This document shows positions 1 to 6,484 of a stretch of 9,639 bases of DNA, piece by piece. Within the stretch, counting starts at the first letter, position 1; every line of letters starts with the position of its first letter. A program made the position numbers and the translations under genes. The notes beneath the pieces are model-generated. The model saw nothing but the letters and a program-made list of their open reading frames with translations. It was not told the origin of the DNA and ran no database searches. The DNA comes from Chloroflexota bacterium (GTDB lineage Bacteria; Chloroflexota; Limnocylindria; Limnocylindrales; CSP1-4), in the NCBI GenBank assembly GCA_016875645.1, contig VGPE01000095.1, forward strand, positions 1 to 9,639, in the 5' to 3' direction.

Positions 1-1535
1 CACCCACCCCGGCGCCGACCGCCGCGCCCACGGCCGCGCCGACCCCGGCCGGTCCGTCGGGCACGCTGACCATGGTCCATTTCAACGACTTCCCAACCTT
101 CTTCCACCCGATCTGCTTCCAGACGGGCAACCAGTTCATGGTCTACCAGCTGCTCTACAACACGCTGGTGACCCGAGACCAGACCGAGAAGATCGTCCCC
201 CATCTGGCCGATTCCTGGGACATCTCGCCCGACGCGACCCAGTTCACGTTCCACCTGAATCCGAAGGCGACGTGGCACGACGGCAAGCCGGTCACGGCCG
301 ATGACGTCGTCCACACCGCGTCGACCGCCAAGGCCGACGCCGACAGCCATGTCGGGACGTACCCGATCACGGCCTGGCTGGTCACCGAAACGGTCGAGGC
401 GATCGACGCCAATACCGTCAAGTTCACGCTCGGTGCCCCCAACTCGGTGTTCCTAGAGAACCTCGCTGACGCGGCCCACTCGATCATGCCCAAGCACCTG
501 CTCGACGGGCAGACCGGGGATGTCCTCAAGGCCAGCGACTTCGTGACCGGCAAGAGCCCGATCGGGTCCGGACCGTACAAGTTCGTGTCCTACACGCCTG
601 ACCAGTTCATCGAGTTCGACGCCAACACGGCCTATTTCAAGGGCTCGCCGAGCATCGGCAAGATCTTCTTCCGCCTCAAGGTCGACCCGGACACCGCCGC
701 GGCCCAGCTCCAAAGCGGCGAGCTCGGCCTGGCGCTCGAGATGAAGCCGAGCGATTACGACGTGCTCAAGACCGTTGCCGGCGTGAAGGTGGTCCAGGTG
801 CCGGGCGTGGGCCAGATGACGCTCCAGTGCCTCACCCCGAACCCGCAGATCAACGACCCGCGGGTCCGGCAGGCCATCAACTTCGCGTTCGACCGCAAGA
901 CCCTGCTCGAGACGGTGTTCGGCGGCGCCGGGCGCCTGCTCTGGATCGATGCCGGCTTCAACCCCGACGACCCGGAGCTGGAGCGCTACGAGCACAACCC
1001 CGACAAGGCCAAGGAGCTGCTCGCCGCGGCCGCGGCCGACGGGAAGTACGACGCCGCGAAGGGCGTCCGGATCATCTACTCGACCCAGCAGGTCGGGTGG
1101 AACGAGATCGCGGCCGCGCTCGACGCCGACCTGACCAAGATCGGCATGGTCCACGAGATGATGCCGATGGACGACGCGGGCTGGACCGCGGCGATCTCCG
1201 GCACCGACTACGAAGTCAGCCTCCAGTGCTGCGGCTCGCCGGGTCTCGGACCGTGGAAGGCTGCCGGCATCTTCAACAGCGTCAAGCCCGTGGGCACCAA
1301 GTACGGCACCCCCGAGTTCGACGCGCTGTTCAAGAAGGCCGCCGAATCCGGCGACGTGGCCGCCCAGCAGGAGGCCTACCGAGACGCCGGCCGGATCATC
1401 AACGCCGGCGCCCCGTACGACTGGCTGTGGGCCGTCGCTCACACCGACGCATACACCGAGAAGCTCACCCCGGACATCCACGCGCTGGCGCGCGAGAGCT
1501 TCGCGGAAGTCGAGAAGTGGACGCTCGCCCCGTAG
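1..1535 (+). CDS. Peptide/nickel-type ABC transporter substrate-binding protein (SBP family 5), 5' partial
   Basis: Extracellular receptor that captures a peptide or similar solute and delivers it to the permease pair encoded downstream. The frame is open to the left edge (complete codons from base 3), so the signal peptide and lipobox lie outside the window. The first visible residues form a Pro/Thr/Ala-rich linker typical of the stretch after the lipid-anchored Cys, followed by GTLTMVHFNDFPTFFHP, where the folded domain begins. ATG 72 lies inside this domain and is not the true start. Family marks: PHLADSWDISPDATQFTFHL, then WHDGKPVTADDVV, an LQSGEL segment, and NDPRVRQAINFAFDRKTLL. The C-terminus is complete, at TAG 1533-1535. 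An 88-bp gap with a hairpin separates it from dppB; such a gap often accompanies stronger synthesis of the receptor than of the permeases. The substrate cannot be told from sequence; OppA/DppA/NikA-like proteins all look like this. Confidence 0.93.
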   Translation, partial: PTPAPTAAPTAAPTPAGPSGTLTMVHFNDFPTFFHPICFQTGNQFMVYQLLYNTLVTRDQTEKIVPHLADSWDISPDATQFTFHLNPKATWHDGKPVTADDVVHTASTAKADADSHVGTYPITAWLVTETVEAIDANTVKFTLGAPNSVFLENLADAAHSIMPKHLLDGQTGDVLKASDFVTGKSPIGSGPYKFVSYTPDQFIEFDANTAYFKGSPSIGKIFFRLKVDPDTAAAQLQSGELGLALEMKPSDYDVLKTVAGVKVVQVPGVGQMTLQCLTPNPQINDPRVRQAINFAFDRKTLLETVFGGAGRLLWIDAGFNPDDPELERYEHNPDKAKELLAAAAADGKYDAAKGVRIIYSTQQVGWNEIAAALDADLTKIGMVHEMMPMDDAGWTAAISGTDYEVSLQCCGSPGLGPWKAAGIFNSVKPVGTKYGTPEFDALFKKAAESGDVAAQQEAYRDAGRIINAGAPYDWLWAVAHTDAYTEKLTPDIHALARESFAEVEKWTLAP

Positions 1536-1558
1536 CGACCGTCTGATCATCCGGTCCT

Positions 1559-1565
1559 GAGGTGA
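1559..1565 (+). promoter_or_regulatory. Strong Shine-Dalgarno sequence for a short leader ORF
   Basis: GAGGTGA matches seven consecutive bases of the anti-Shine-Dalgarno complement and sits 5 nt before a GTG at 1571. It is a much better ribosome site than the GAAGG before dppB. It lies 59 nt upstream of the dppB ATG, too far to serve that start directly. Confidence 0.5.
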
Positions 1566-1570
1566 CCCTC

Positions 1571-1609
1571 GTGCCCATCGACGTTCCTTCGGCGTCCGCA
1601 GCGCGCTGA
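1571..1609 (+). CDS. Possible 12-codon leader peptide upstream of dppB
   Basis: A GTG-started ORF of 12 codons reads MPIDVPSASAAR and stops at TGA 1607-1609. It is preceded at good spacing by GAGGTGA (1559-1565). Its codons cover the whole 5' arm of the hairpin at 1571-1631. Its stop lies just upstream of the GAAGG ribosome site (1613-1617) and 14 nt before the dppB ATG. A ribosome translating it would open the hairpin and finish next to the dppB start, the layout expected for translational coupling. It is short enough to be chance. Nothing in its residues suggests attenuation by a particular amino acid. Function is inferred from position only. Confidence 0.3.
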   Translation: MPIDVPSASAAR

Positions 1610-1631
1610 CTCGAAGGCCGTCGATGGGCAC
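1571..1631 (+). promoter_or_regulatory. Long hairpin enclosing the dppB ribosome binding site and start codon
   Basis: GTGCCCATCGACG (1571-1583) pairs perfectly with CGTCGATGGGCAC (1619-1631), 13 base pairs. After a small internal bulge (1584-1585 against 1618), CCTTCG (1586-1591) pairs with CGAAGG (1612-1617), leaving a loop of about 20 nt. The 3' arm contains both the GAAGG and the ATG at 1624 of dppB, so the folded form should hinder dppB translation. No T-run follows, so it is not an intrinsic terminator. Hairpins between a binding-protein gene and its permease genes are known to lower permease expression or stabilise the upstream mRNA (malE-malF type). Placement over the start codon is the unusual part. 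Confidence 0.6.
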
Positions 1632-2595
1632 CTATATCGTTCGCCGCATCCTCATCTCGATCCCTGTCCTGTTCGGGATCACCGTCCTTGCGTTCGGCGC
1701 CCTGTCGCTGGCGCCCGGCGATCCCCTGACGTCGCGGATCGACCCCGAGATCCTGGCCCAGATGTCGACCGAGCAGGTCGAGGCAGCGCGCCGCGCCCTG
1801 GGACTGGATCAGCCTGTGCCCGTCCGCTACGTCATCTGGCTGGGCGACGTGGTCCAGGGCGACTTCGGCTACTCGGTCGTGAACAAGCTGCCCGTCACCC
1901 AGGAGGTCCTGGTCCGACTTGGGCCGACGCTGATCCTCATGACGGTGGCGCTCGTCGTGGGCACCACCGCCGGAATCCTCTTCGGGATCGTGGCCGCCGT
2001 CCGGCAGTACGGCGTCGTCGACTACCTCGTCACCGCCTTCTCGACATCGTTCATCGCGATTCCGACCTTCGTGACCGGCCTCGTGCTCATCTACATCTTC
2101 GGGGCCGCGCTCAAGATCCTGCCGACGACGGGCATGATCACCCTGGGCAAGCCGTTCTCGTTGGGCGACCTGGCGGCCCACATGGTGATGCCCGTCGTGC
2201 TGCTGTCGATCCAGCTCTCGGCGCCGCTGGCGCGCTATACACGGGCGTCGATGCTCGAGGTCCTGAACACCGAATACATGACCACGTCGCGGTCCAAGGG
2301 CCTGCGCGGCAGGATCGTGTTGCTGCGTCATGGCTTCCGCAACGCGCTCATCCCGATCATCACGATCGTCGGCCTGACCCTGCCCGACCTGGTCGCCGGC
2401 GCCGTCATCACGGAGTCGCTCTTCGGCTGGCCGGGGATGGGCCAGCTGGCCGTCAAGGCCGCGACCGGACGTGACGCGGCTCTGATGATGGGCGTGATCC
2501 TCGTCGTCGCGACCGGCGTGCTCGTGAGCAACCTTATCACCGACATCCTGTACGGGGTCGTGGACCCGCGCGTGCGCCTCGGCGCGCGAGCCTGA
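1624..2595 (+). CDS. dppB: Peptide/nickel-type ABC transporter permease, DppB/OppB family
   Basis: Integral membrane subunit that, with a DppC-type partner, forms the channel of a peptide-type importer in the cytoplasmic membrane. The 323-residue length is normal for the family. The N-terminus MGTYIVRRILISIPVLFGIT followed by LSLAPGDP is the classic DppB opening, supporting ATG 1624; no ATG, GTG or TTG lies in frame between it and the upstream stop at 1564. Hydrophobic segments fit a first helix at about 9-30 and five more between about 95 and 310. The EAA loop that docks the ATPase is at about 217-247 (EYMTTSRSKGLRG, then HGFRNALIP). The family end ILYGVVDPRVRLG is present. The ribosome site is a modest GAAGG 6 nt upstream, buried in a hairpin. 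The next gene starts after 1 bp. The symbol denotes the family; substrate is unknown. Confidence 0.93.
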   Translation: MGTYIVRRILISIPVLFGITVLAFGALSLAPGDPLTSRIDPEILAQMSTEQVEAARRALGLDQPVPVRYVIWLGDVVQGDFGYSVVNKLPVTQEVLVRLGPTLILMTVALVVGTTAGILFGIVAAVRQYGVVDYLVTAFSTSFIAIPTFVTGLVLIYIFGAALKILPTTGMITLGKPFSLGDLAAHMVMPVVLLSIQLSAPLARYTRASMLEVLNTEYMTTSRSKGLRGRIVLLRHGFRNALIPIITIVGLTLPDLVAGAVITESLFGWPGMGQLAVKAATGRDAALMMGVILVVATGVLVSNLITDILYGVVDPRVRLGARA

Positions 2596-2596
2596 C

Positions 2597-3528
2597 GTGG
2601 CGGACCCCGGTGGGACCGCCCCGGAGACGACGACGTCCGGCGGCGCGGTCGATACACGGCAGGTCGTCCTCGCGCACGACACCCTGGTTCGCATGGCGAT
2701 TCGGCGCTTCCTGCGCCACCGCCTCGCGATCAGCGGGCTGGTCGTCCTGGGCCTCGTGGTGTTCATGGCCGTGGCGGCCCCGTTGATCACGGCCTACCCG
2801 CCCGAAGTCCTCGACCTCCACTCGATCAAGTTGCCGCCGTCCCTGGCCCACCCGTTCGGGACGGACGTCCTCGGCTACGACGTCTGGACGCGGGTGGCGT
2901 TCGGATCGCGGACCTCGCTCACCGTCGGCTTCGGCGCCGTCGCGATCTCCATCGTGATCGGGACGCTGCTGGGCATCCTGGCCGGGGTCTACGGCGGCGT
3001 CGTGGACCAGGTCATCGGCCGCCTGACCGACACGATCCTCTCGATGCCCGCCCTGCTCCTGGTGGCGGTGTTCGTGTCGGTGGTCGGGCCGTCGCTCCAG
3101 TCGGTCCTGATCGTGATCGCGCTGCTCACGTGGCCCCAGATCACGCGTCTGGTCCGCGGCCAGTACCTCACGCTGCGGGAGGCGGAGTTCGTGACCGCGG
3201 CGCGGATCGTGGGGGTGAGCAACACGGCGATCATGCTGCGCCACCTGCTGCCGAACATCTTCGGGCCGCTCTCGGTCGCTGCCACGTTCTATACGGCCCA
3301 GGCGATCCTGCTGGAGTCCGCGCTGTCCTTCCTGGGCCTGGGCGTGAAGCCACCGACCCCATCCTGGGGCAACATGGTCAACTAGGCCCAGAGCGCGGCC
3401 TCCTGCAACTGCAGCCCTGGACGTGGATCCCGCCCGCGCTCGCGATCGCGCTGGTGGTCCTGGCGATCAACTTCATCGGCGACGGGCTGCGGGACGCCCT
3501 CGATCCGAGGAGCGCGCGGAAGGCCTGA
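2597..3528 (+). pseudogene. dppC: Peptide/nickel-type ABC transporter permease, DppC/OppC family, reading frame interrupted
   Basis: Second membrane subunit of the importer. A GTG at 2597, one base after the dppB stop, gives 262 residues ending at TAG 3383-3385. These include the OppC N-terminal region, YPPEVLDLHS, HPFGTDVLGYDVWTRV, and the EAA loop at about residues 197-227 (EFVTAARIVGVSN, then LLPNIFGPL). The frame stops right after SWGNMVN, where relatives continue into a last membrane helix. That helix is still encoded, one frame over: LQLQPWTWIPPALAI, then FIGDGLRDALDP, ending at TGA 3526-3528. Joined, the protein would be about 310 residues, normal for the family. Either a changed codon at 3383 plus a lost base near 3403, or one lost base beside 3383, explains this. 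It may be a real mutation in a decaying operon or a sequence error. Confidence 0.85.
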
Positions 3529-3553
3529 GGGGAACCGGCGTCGCGGAGCCGCG

Positions 3554-3577
3554 GGCCGCGTGGCCGCGTGGCCGCGT
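3554..3577. repeat. 8-bp tandem repeat, three perfect copies
   Basis: GGCCGCGT occurs three times head to tail in the spacer just after the permease remnant. It lies outside any supported gene. Such short arrays arise by replication slippage; no function is suggested. Confidence 0.85.
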
Positions 3578-3580
3578 GCG

Positions 3581-3610
3581 TCCGGTCCCTCGGGGTCCGG
3601 TCCCTCGGGA
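3581..3610. repeat. 15-bp tandem repeat, two copies
   Basis: TCCGGTCCCTCGGGG (3581-3595) is followed directly by TCCGGTCCCTCGGGA (3596-3610), 14 of 15 identical. The second unit overlaps the left edge of the 151-bp dispersed repeat copy A, so the duplication may mark its border. Confidence 0.85.
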
Positions 3611-3749
3611 ATTCCAAGGCGCGACCGGGCGCTCATTCCGGAACGCCAGGAGTTCCGCCTGGTGACTCAACATACCCGTGGCATCCCCACTGCTCCACCC
3701 AGCACACGGCGCGGGGCCCGGCTGCGGCTTGGCACGTCCCATGCACCTG
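3599..3749. repeat. 151-bp dispersed repeat, copy A, with imperfect inverted ends (MITE-like)
   Basis: Aligns without gaps to 4620-4770 over 151 positions; by hand count 122 are identical. Identity falls off sharply on both sides. Near its ends CCAAGGCGCGACCGGGC (3614-3630) and GCCCGGCTGCGGCTTGG (3716-3732) are inverted copies of each other at 14 of 17 positions. A central imperfect palindrome GGAACGCCAGGAGTTCC lies at 3640-3656. There is no convincing ORF. It lies about 70 bp after the dppC remnant and about 75 bp beyond the stop of the minus-strand HTH gene. Non-coding, a defined length and inverted ends fit a miniature transposable element or a structured intergenic repeat; no target duplication was recognised. 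Confidence 0.75.
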
Positions 3750-3823
3750 ACGGCGCGGAGGCGCGGCGCACCGCACCGTCTCATGCACCTGACGTCCCGG
3801 GCGCGGCGCATCGCACCGTCCGG
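3736..3823. repeat. 42-bp tandem duplication next to repeat copy A
   Basis: A unit beginning GTCCCATGCACCTGACG (from 3736) recurs 42 bp later as GTCTCATGCACCTGACG (from 3778). Both continue into closely similar GGCGCGGCGCA and CGCACCGTC stretches, with a one-base length difference. The array begins inside the right edge of copy A and ends 2 bp before the HTH gene's stop codon. It has no counterpart beside copy B. Confidence 0.75.
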
Positions 3824-3824
3824 T

Positions 3825-4478
3825 TCACAGCAGCAAGATCCCGCTGCCGCCGGGGTCACGACCCGCACCCAGGCGCTCCAACAGGATCCGAGCGGAGACC
3901 GGGAAGTCGGCCAGGAACATCGGGCGCACCGCGTCGAGAAACTCCCGGCATCGTCGCGACTCCCGGAGCAGCAGGATGACGCCATCGACCTCGCTGTCGC
4001 GCCGCTTGAGCTCCAGCCGGCGCTTCAGCGCCTGCCCGTCCTGCGGGCCTGTCTCCGCCTCGACGCCATATCGCCACGCAACGCCGCCGATCTGCACATC
4101 CCAGGCGCGCTGGTCGCCGGGAAGCGCGAGTGGGACCTCGGTCGCCCGACGCAGTGAGGGATGGAGCCGCGCTCGGAACCGTTCGAGCAGCGCTACATGC
4201 GATTCGTCGCGGATCGGTGGGCCGCCCGGGTAGAGCCGAGCCGACAAGTCCAGGCCGACGACGGCCGCATGCCGGCCGAGGAATACGAGTCCAGTACCGC
4301 GAACGAAAGCCTTCTCCGTCCGCAGGACTGTTGTATGCGAACAGCCGAGCGCGGCCGCAACGTCCCGCGCGCTCAGGCCGCGATCGATCCGCGCGGCCCG
4401 CAACTCGGCCCCGATCGCCCGGAGCAGCCGAAATCCCTTGGCCGCCCCGCGGTCAGCCGGGCGTTCGCGAGTTGCCAT
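3825..4478 (-). CDS. XRE-type helix-turn-helix protein with a possible restriction-endonuclease-like C-terminal domain
   Basis: A 217-residue protein. Residues about 23-56 (LRAARIDRGLSARDVAAALG, then SHTTVLRTEK) form a Cro/C1-type helix-turn-helix, so DNA binding is likely. The C-terminal half (about 105-185) has EVPLALPGDQRAWDVQIGG, YGVEAETGPQDGQALKRRLE and VDGVILLLRESRRCREFL. From memory, this pattern of spaced acids (E114, D127, E140/E142) recurs in a widespread family of HTH proteins from high-GC bacteria and resembles a PD-(D/E)xK fold; activity is unproven and the canonical lysine is not obvious. ATG 4478 is used; no good ribosome site precedes it. The gene stands alone, convergent with dppC, between two copies of a 151-bp repeat. 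Regulator, defence protein or element cargo all remain possible. Confidence 0.75.
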   Translation of the reverse strand: MATRERPADRGAAKGFRLLRAIGAELRAARIDRGLSARDVAAALGCSHTTVLRTEKAFVRGTGLVFLGRHAAVVGLDLSARLYPGGPPIRDESHVALLERFRARLHPSLRRATEVPLALPGDQRAWDVQIGGVAWRYGVEAETGPQDGQALKRRLELKRRDSEVDGVILLLRESRRCREFLDAVRPMFLADFPVSARILLERLGAGRDPGGSGILLL

Positions 4479-4619
4479 GCGGCGAGTCTCACATGGGGCA
4501 CGTATCTCGCCGTTATGCCGTCATTCACCCACCGTTGATCGGCTGGCGCTGGCTCCTCCAGAAGGTGCCCGCACCGGCTGCCGTCGGGTCGCCGTCGGAA
4601 CGCTCGGGACGGAGCGCCC
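4479..4619. other. Spacer upstream of the HTH gene; no identified element
   Basis: This stretch lies between the HTH gene start and repeat copy B and should hold the HTH gene's promoter on the minus strand. No matching -35/-10 pair, operator palindrome or strong ribosome site could be supported. Together with copy B it makes up the 309-bp gap before the creatininase-family gene's stop. Confidence 0.4.
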
Positions 4620-4770
4620 GGTCCCCCGCGTGTTCCAAGGCGCGACCGGGCACGCATTCAGGAACGCCCGGCGTTCCGCATGGTGATCCGCCAGACCAGT
4701 GGCATGCCTGACGCTCCACCCAGCACACAGCGCGGGGCCCGGCCGCGGCTTGGCACGCTGGGAGCACCTG
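4620..4770. repeat. 151-bp dispersed repeat, copy B, with imperfect inverted ends (MITE-like)
   Basis: Same length and orientation as copy A (offset 1,021 bp), no gaps. CCAAGGCGCGACCGGGC (4635-4651) and GCCCGGCCGCGGCTTGG (4737-4753) are inverted copies at 15 of 17 positions. The left inverted repeat is identical in both copies. The centre carries a perfect palindrome, GGAACGCCCGGCGTTCC (4661-4677), one base at its axis. The element ends 17 bp beyond the stop codon of the minus-strand creatininase-family gene, so each copy lies 3' of a minus-strand gene. No T-run follows the palindrome on either strand, so a simple intrinsic terminator is not supported. Confidence 0.78.
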
Positions 4771-4787
4771 GGGCGATCGTCAGGGCC

Positions 4788-5594
4788 CTACCCCGGCGGC
4801 AGTTCCATCCGCGCCGTCGCCTCGAAGCGGCGCGCCACGGCCTCCACGGACACATCCAGCGAGCGCGCGCCCCACTCCGCGGTGCCCAGCGACGGGTCGT
4901 CGGTGTAGCCGTCCATCGCGCTCCAGAAGTCGTGGCGGGCGATTCGCTCCAGGTCGTAGAGGCGGCGCTCGTCGGGCGGTGCCGCGTCCGGGGGGATCGG
5001 CCGGACGGGCACCTCATCCAGCGGCAGCTCCGGTCGCGCGGCTCGCACGAACGCCGTCTCGAACGCACCCGCATGGCCGGGGAATGGCGCCACGGCATGC
5101 GCCCCGTCGGCGACCAGCGCGTCGAACGCGACGTTCCACCAGGAGCCGGCCACGCACACGATCGGATTACGCTGGGCAAGGTCGCGCGCAGCCACGGTCA
5201 CCAGCTCGTGGTTGCCGCCGTGGCCGTTGAGCAGATAGAGGCGCCGGAACCCGGCCGTCACCAGCGACTCGCCCACGGCCATCACCACGCGCAGGTAGAG
5301 GTCGGCCGGGAGCGAGATCGTGCCGCCAAAGGGAAGGTGCATCTCCGCGGAGCCGAACGGCAGCGTGGGGGCCACAACGATCGAGAGGTCCGGCGCGACG
5401 TCGATCGCAGCGGCCGCGGCGTGCCGCGCGACGATCTCCGCATGCCAGAAGTCGGTCCCGACCGGCAGGTGCGGGCCGTGCTGCTCGGTCGAGCCGAGCG
5501 GGACGACGACCAGTGCGCCGCCGTCCGCCATGGCACGCAGCTCGCTCCGATTGTGCTCGTCGAGGCGAAGTCGCCGGCCGGCCGGCACGCTCAC
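4788..5594 (-). CDS. Creatininase-family amidohydrolase (creatinine amidohydrolase fold)
   Basis: A metal-dependent hydrolase of cyclic or linear amides, expected in the cytoplasm; family members include creatininase, the FAPy deformylase of riboflavin/F420 synthesis and the mycofactocin peptidase MftE. The 268 residues carry the hallmarks: PLGSTEQHGPHLPVGTD at 32-48 (candidate metal ligands E37, H39, D48), NGHGGN at 123-128 (H125) and GHAGAFETA at 173-181 (E179). The length is usual for the family. The GTG start at 5594 overlaps the pheA stop by 4 nt (GTGA), implying coupled translation and making this the last gene of the amino-acid operon. Nothing visible ties it to a particular substrate, and its link to phenylalanine synthesis is unexplained. 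Repeat copy B follows its stop. Confidence 0.9.
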   Translation of the reverse strand: MSVPAGRRLRLDEHNRSELRAMADGGALVVVPLGSTEQHGPHLPVGTDFWHAEIVARHAAAAAIDVAPDLSIVVAPTLPFGSAEMHLPFGGTISLPADLYLRVVMAVGESLVTAGFRRLYLLNGHGGNHELVTVAARDLAQRNPIVCVAGSWWNVAFDALVADGAHAVAPFPGHAGAFETAFVRAARPELPLDEVPVRPIPPDAAPPDERRLYDLERIARHDFWSAMDGYTDDPSLGTAEWGARSLDVSVEAVARRFEATARMELPPG

Positions 5595-6445
5595 GCTTCG
5601 GCGGCCTTCGGGTACGTCCCCAGCACGCGCAGCATCGCGGTCTCCCCACGCAGCTCGGCGAACGCCTCCCGGGCCTCCGCCGAGTCGGCGTCCACGTCGA
5701 GGTCCGCCCAGAACACGTACTCCCAGCGCGCCGCCCGCGACGGCCGCGATTCGAGTTGCGAGATGTTGATCCCCCGCCGCGCGAACACGCCCAGGCAGCG
5801 GTACAGCGATCCGGGCACGTTGGGCGTCGCGAAGACGATCGTCGACTTGCGCGGCCGCCCGTCCGTCTCGCGGAACCAGTCAGCCGGCAGCGCGCCCTCG
5901 GGCCGCGCGAGCACCGCGAACCGCGTGCGGTTCTCGTCGCCGCTCTGGACGTTGGACACCAGCACCTGGAGCCCGTAGAGCCCCGCCACTCGCTCCGACG
6001 CGATCGCCGCCGCCCCGCGGTCGCCGCTCGCCACGATCGTCCGGGCCGCCCCGGCCGTGTTGTAGGTGGCTTCCACGTTCCAGGGACGGGTGCGCAGGAA
6101 GGCGTCCGCCTGGGCCAGCGCCTGGGGATGGCTGTAGACCCGCTCGATCTGTTCGACCGTCTGACCCGGCAGCGCCATCAGCGCCAGGCGCACCGGCACC
6201 GTCACCTCGCCCACGATCCGCAGGTCGAACTCGAACAGCAGGTCGTAGGTCTCTCGGATCGTGCCCGCGAGGGAGCTCTCGATGGCGATTACGCCCGCGT
6301 CCACCGATCCGTCGCGGACCGCCTCGAACACCGACCGCCAGGCGGGGTGCGCCACCACGTCGGGTGAGGCGAAGAAGGTGAGCGCGGCTTCCTCTGAGAA
6401 GGCGCCCGGCTCGCCCTGGAACGCAACGCGGGGTCGATCGGCCAT
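5591..6445 (-). CDS. pheA: Prephenate dehydratase
   Basis: Converts prephenate to phenylpyruvate, the committed step of phenylalanine synthesis, in the cytoplasm. The 284-residue monofunctional form has a catalytic domain (about 5-180) and a C-terminal ACT domain (about 200-280). Catalytic marks: FQGEPGAFSEEAA at 9-21, ESSLAGTIRETYDLL at 56-70, YSHPQALAQ at 104-112, NTAGAA at 129-134, and NRTRF at 172-176 with the T-R-F motif needed for activity. The ACT part has VPGSLYRCL (210-218) and LESRP (231-235), the two segments that bind phenylalanine in relatives, so feedback inhibition is expected. No chorismate mutase domain is fused. It starts 39 bp after the upstream gene with no clear ribosome site, and its stop overlaps the next start by 4 nt. 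Confidence 0.95.
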   Translation of the reverse strand: MADRPRVAFQGEPGAFSEEAALTFFASPDVVAHPAWRSVFEAVRDGSVDAGVIAIESSLAGTIRETYDLLFEFDLRIVGEVTVPVRLALMALPGQTVEQIERVYSHPQALAQADAFLRTRPWNVEATYNTAGAARTIVASGDRGAAAIASERVAGLYGLQVLVSNVQSGDENRTRFAVLARPEGALPADWFRETDGRPRKSTIVFATPNVPGSLYRCLGVFARRGINISQLESRPSRAARWEYVFWADLDVDADSAEAREAFAELRGETAMLRVLGTYPKAAEA

Positions 6446-6484
6446 CGCCCGGGAGTCTACGGACGGGGCAGGAACTCCACCCGG

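Noticed and set aside
453..1631. Long minus-strand ORF (392 codons) opposite the binding-protein gene
   Set aside because: It is rich in Arg, Gly, Val and Leu with no recognisable domain. The opposite strand encodes a clear SBP family 5 protein; long antisense frames are common in GC-rich DNA.
1571..1631. Hairpin after the binding-protein gene read as an intrinsic terminator
   Set aside because: No T-run follows the 3' arm, and the arm contains the start of dppB, which is evidently co-directional with the upstream gene.
1465..2790. Minus-strand ORF of 441 codons opposite dppB
   Set aside because: His/Asp/Arg-rich antisense shadow of a conserved membrane protein; no features of its own.
3529..3824. 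Rho-independent terminator between the convergent dppC and HTH genes
   Set aside because: GC-rich palindromes exist, but none is followed by a T-run on either strand, so no terminator could be supported.
3560..4711. Several plus-strand ORFs of 80-193 codons across the repeat region
   Set aside because: They give Pro/Arg/Ser-rich sequence without domains, cross the HTH gene in antisense, and share short peptides only because they run through the two DNA repeat copies.
3599..4770. Repeated segments considered as a CRISPR array
   Set aside because: Only two 151-bp copies 870 bp apart with a gene between them; no short regular repeats and no cas genes.
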